7,897 nt of DNA. It comes from an uncultured Lachnospiraceae bacterium. Lineage in GTDB: Bacteria > Bacillota > Clostridia > Lachnospirales > Lachnospiraceae. Each line of letters starts with the position of its first letter. Positions within the stretch are counted from its first letter, which is position 1. Made by a program: the position numbers and the translations under genes. Under the pieces are notes generated by a model. The model did not search any database. It saw only the letters and a list, made by a program, of their open reading frames with translations, and was not told where the DNA came from. Below, one piece after another: positions 6,654-7,897 of the stretch. The stretch spans positions 1 to 7,897 of the forward strand of contig CAJUMJ010000010.1 in the NCBI GenBank assembly GCA_910587095.1, written 5' to 3'.

Positions 6654-6660
6654 TTCAATA

Positions 6661-6690
6661 ATACCGCAGAAATGCGGTGTTTTACTTTTT
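6661..6690. terminator. GAAA-loop intrinsic terminator after the tRNAs
   Basis: ACCGCA (6663-6668), a GAAA tetraloop (6669-6672) and TGCGGT (6673-6678) form a stem that extends by A-T and T.G pairs to 6661/6680. It is followed by GTTTTACTTTTT. It should end the tRNA-Val/tRNA-Met transcript. The T-rich part overlaps the integrase stop codon. Read on the minus strand, the same stem follows directly after the integrase stop with a weak TATTATT tail, so it may also serve the integrase. Confidence 0.8.
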
Positions 6691-7734
6691 CATGTTGCAT
6701 TTCGTGTTGCATAATCTGGAAAAATGATTATTTGCTAGGCGGGCCATTTCCTTCTGTCTGTCGCTCATGGCGTGCCGGTATACGGATTTCAGCACAGTGT
6801 CAGTTTTCCAGCCGCCTTCCTGCATGATATAGGCATCCGGGATTCCCAGAGCGTGGCGGATGGATGCTGAATAGTGACGGAGGTCGTGAAAGCGAAAATG
6901 TGTTATATTGGCTCGCCTAAGTGCTCTCTGGAACATGATGGTAATAGAGTGGGGATTGAGGGTGGTAATATGTCCAAGTACGCGGATTCTGTCCGTCACA
7001 AACGCGGGAGCGCTGATATACCTGTCGGAACTGCCTGTCTTGGGGGCTTTCAAGTGCCAATCCTTATCTGTGCCGAGGACAAGGGAGTGATGGACGTGTA
7101 TTACATCGCCTTGGATATCATCAAGAGTGAGGGCGCAAATCTCGCCACGCCGCATCATGCAGAACGCGCCGAGGAGAACAGGGATTTCCAGTTCCGTGTC
7201 TTGTACGGCATCAACTAATGCCTTTATATCGTCATCCGAGGGAATATAAAGCTTAGGACGTATTTTCTGTGGCATGGAGGTTCTGAGGGCTAAATCTGAG
7301 CCGACTACGGACGCTATGAGCCCATGATAGTTGCGGACGGTCTTTGGGGATTTTGAGCGGCTAAGACTGTTTATCACCCGCTGTACATCATCCTGTGAGA
7401 TGTTACGGATTTCCATGCGGCAGAATGGGGCATGATCGCGCAAGAGCATCTTTTGGATGTTGCGATAGCCTCTGATCGTGGCAGGAGATAGGACGGCTTC
7501 CTTTGAAGTGATATAACTCTCCATACGGTCAGAAAACAGGCTTTTGTCCATGCTGTGCTTCTTCAGCTCCTTTTCCACAGCATATTGAGCGGCAAGCGCT
7601 TCCGCCTTACGCTTGCCTGCAGGGGAAGGATCCTCAGAGGTAAAGGAGCGGTATACCCGCTTTCCAGAGTCGTCTGTGTAATCGTAAACCAAGCACCGCC
7701 ATGAGCCGGATGGGAGCTTCTTTGCTGTAGCCAT
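6682..7734 (-). CDS. Phage/ICE-type tyrosine recombinase (integrase)
   Basis: The 350-residue protein would catalyse site-specific integration and excision of the flanking element by strand exchange through a covalent 3'-phosphotyrosine. Residues 1-45 look like an arm-type DNA-binding domain (SGSWRCLVYDYTD...RVYRSF), about 62-145 like the SAM-like core-binding domain, and about 165-335 like the catalytic domain. The catalytic set is complete: R195 in MMRRGEIC, K232 in KAPKTGSSDR, H283 and R286 in HDLRH, W309 in GGWKT at the third His/Trp position, and nucleophile Y319 in SVYRHA. The start has AAGGAGG 8 nt upstream. The last residues (RLCNTKCNMKK) come from a 12-nt tandem duplication, and another frame there gives MQHEMQHEK, suggesting a shifted tail. 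It converges on tRNA-Met, its likely target. Phage, ICE and island origins cannot be told apart here. Confidence 0.93.
   Translation of the reverse strand: MATAKKLPSGSWRCLVYDYTDDSGKRVYRSFTSEDPSPAGKRKAEALAAQYAVEKELKKHSMDKSLFSDRMESYITSKEAVLSPATIRGYRNIQKMLLRDHAPFCRMEIRNISQDDVQRVINSLSRSKSPKTVRNYHGLIASVVGSDLALRTSMPQKIRPKLYIPSDDDIKALVDAVQDTELEIPVLLGAFCMMRRGEICALTLDDIQGDVIHVHHSLVLGTDKDWHLKAPKTGSSDRYISAPAFVTDRIRVLGHITTLNPHSITIMFQRALRRANITHFRFHDLRHYSASIRHALGIPDAYIMQEGGWKTDTVLKSVYRHAMSDRQKEMARLANNHFSRLCNTKCNMKK
6691..6714. repeat. 12-nt tandem repeat at the integrase 3' end
   Basis: Two imperfect 12-nt units, CATGTTGCATTT (6691-6702) and CGTGTTGCATAA (6703-6714), share TGTTGCAT. In the annotated minus-strand frame they encode CNTKCNMK. 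They lie about 40 nt from the tRNA 3' end, a position where recombinase or directionality-factor binding sites could sit. Confidence 0.55.
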
Positions 7735-7742
7735 AGTGTTGT

Positions 7743-7749
7743 CCTCCTT
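7743..7749 (-). promoter_or_regulatory. Integrase ribosome binding site
   Basis: On the minus strand AAGGAGG precedes the ATG at 7734 by 8 nt (ACAACACT). It is a near-perfect Shine-Dalgarno and supports this start. Confidence 0.85.
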
Positions 7750-7753
7750 TTTG

Positions 7754-7781
7754 GGTATAAAAACCTGCTAACAAAAGTCAA
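7754..7781 (-). promoter_or_regulatory. Possible integrase promoter inside a hairpin
   Basis: On the minus strand TTGACT (7776-7781, five of six -35 consensus bases) is followed after 16 nt by TATACC (7754-7759, four of six). The start would fall just before the AAGGAGG, giving a leader of only about 20 nt. The -35 lies in the apex of the long inverted repeat and the spacer forms one of its arms. The -10 is weak, so the call is tentative. Confidence 0.45.
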
Positions 7782-7802
7782 GACTTTTTAGCAGGTTTTT
7801 TA
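7759..7802. terminator. Long inverted repeat, probable bidirectional terminator
   Basis: AAAAACCTGCTA (7759-7770) pairs perfectly with TAGCAGGTTTTT (7789-7800). Inside, AAAAGTC (7773-7779) pairs with GACTTTT (7782-7788), giving 19 bp with only two unpaired bases (7771-7772) and a tight loop. The plus strand runs into seven T (7796-7802); the minus strand gives five T before ATACCC. It could stop leftward transcription arriving from the element before it reaches the integrase, and rightward transcription antisense to the integrase. Confidence 0.65.
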
Positions 7803-7821
7803 TAAATTTTTAATATGAATT

Positions 7822-7863
7822 TTTTCCACGACGATTAGACCGGTGGAAAATCCGGTCTGTCGT
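7822..7863. repeat. Overlapping, mutually exclusive inverted repeats
   Basis: TTTTCCAC (7822-7829) pairs with GTGGAAAA (7843-7850). Alternatively, ACGAC (7828-7832) plus AGACCGG (7837-7843) pairs with CCGGTCT (7852-7858) plus GTCGT (7859-7863), leaving GATT bulged. The two folds share bases. This lies upstream of the integrase, with no gene in 7735-7897, and could be an operator, a binding site for recombination proteins or a leader switch. Confidence 0.5.
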
Positions 7864-7897
7864 ATTCTCTGCTTTAGTTCTTTTTAATTCTGGTATA

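Larger units (their letters stand above)
6654..7897. mobile_element. Integrase end of a tRNA-integrated element (partial)
   Basis: Everything right of tRNA-Met that can be recognised is a phage/ICE-type integrase and its control region. The element (prophage, ICE or genomic island) would extend beyond the right edge. No structural, conjugation or cargo gene is visible, so its type cannot be named. Confidence 0.55.

Noticed and set aside
6874..7218. Plus-strand open frame of 114 codons inside the integrase region
   Set aside because: It is antisense to the catalytic core of the integrase, whose full catalytic set is in the minus strand; no good ribosome binding site was seen.

Overview
The window looks like chromosomal DNA of a moderate-GC Firmicute, most likely class Clostridia and probably Lachnospiraceae-like. 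This rests on remembered family resemblance of the CarB, ArgS and integrase proteins, on strong GGAGG-type ribosome binding sites, and on tRNA genes without an encoded CCA. No search was run, so the taxonomy is an inference.

Layout: (1) Positions 1-202 are non-coding leader, rich in short palindromes, in front of carB. (2) 203-3415 encodes the complete large subunit of carbamoyl-phosphate synthetase; carA is not visible and should lie to the left or elsewhere. (3) 3416-3605 is a short intergenic stretch made almost entirely of consecutive inverted repeats with no U-tract. It is the most striking unexplained structure here. (4) 3606-4373 encodes an epoxyqueuosine reductase of the QueH (DUF208) type, with an unusual internal duplication. 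(5) 4374-4564 holds a good sigma-A-type promoter and a structured leader. (6) 4565-6343 encodes arginyl-tRNA synthetase. (7) A second sigma-A-type promoter drives tRNA-Val(TAC) and tRNA-Met(CAT), followed by a GAAA-loop terminator. (8) 6682-7734 on the minus strand is a phage/ICE-type tyrosine recombinase pointing at the tRNA-Met 3' end. (9) 7735-7897 is its control region, with a long hairpin that may contain the integrase promoter, then overlapping inverted repeats up to the window edge.

The left 6.6 kb is ordinary core genome: arginine/pyrimidine precursor synthesis, queuosine tRNA modification and arginine-tRNA charging. The right 1.2 kb is best read as the integrase end of an integrated element inserted at the 3' end of tRNA-Met. 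The cargo of that element lies beyond the right edge. Three details support a recombination junction: the integrase converges on the tRNA, the tRNA carries an unpaired A.C in its T-stem, and an alternative integrase tail frame would run into the tRNA. No complete novel system is visible. The strongest candidates for follow-up are the palindrome array after carB and the element boundary with its integrase control region.
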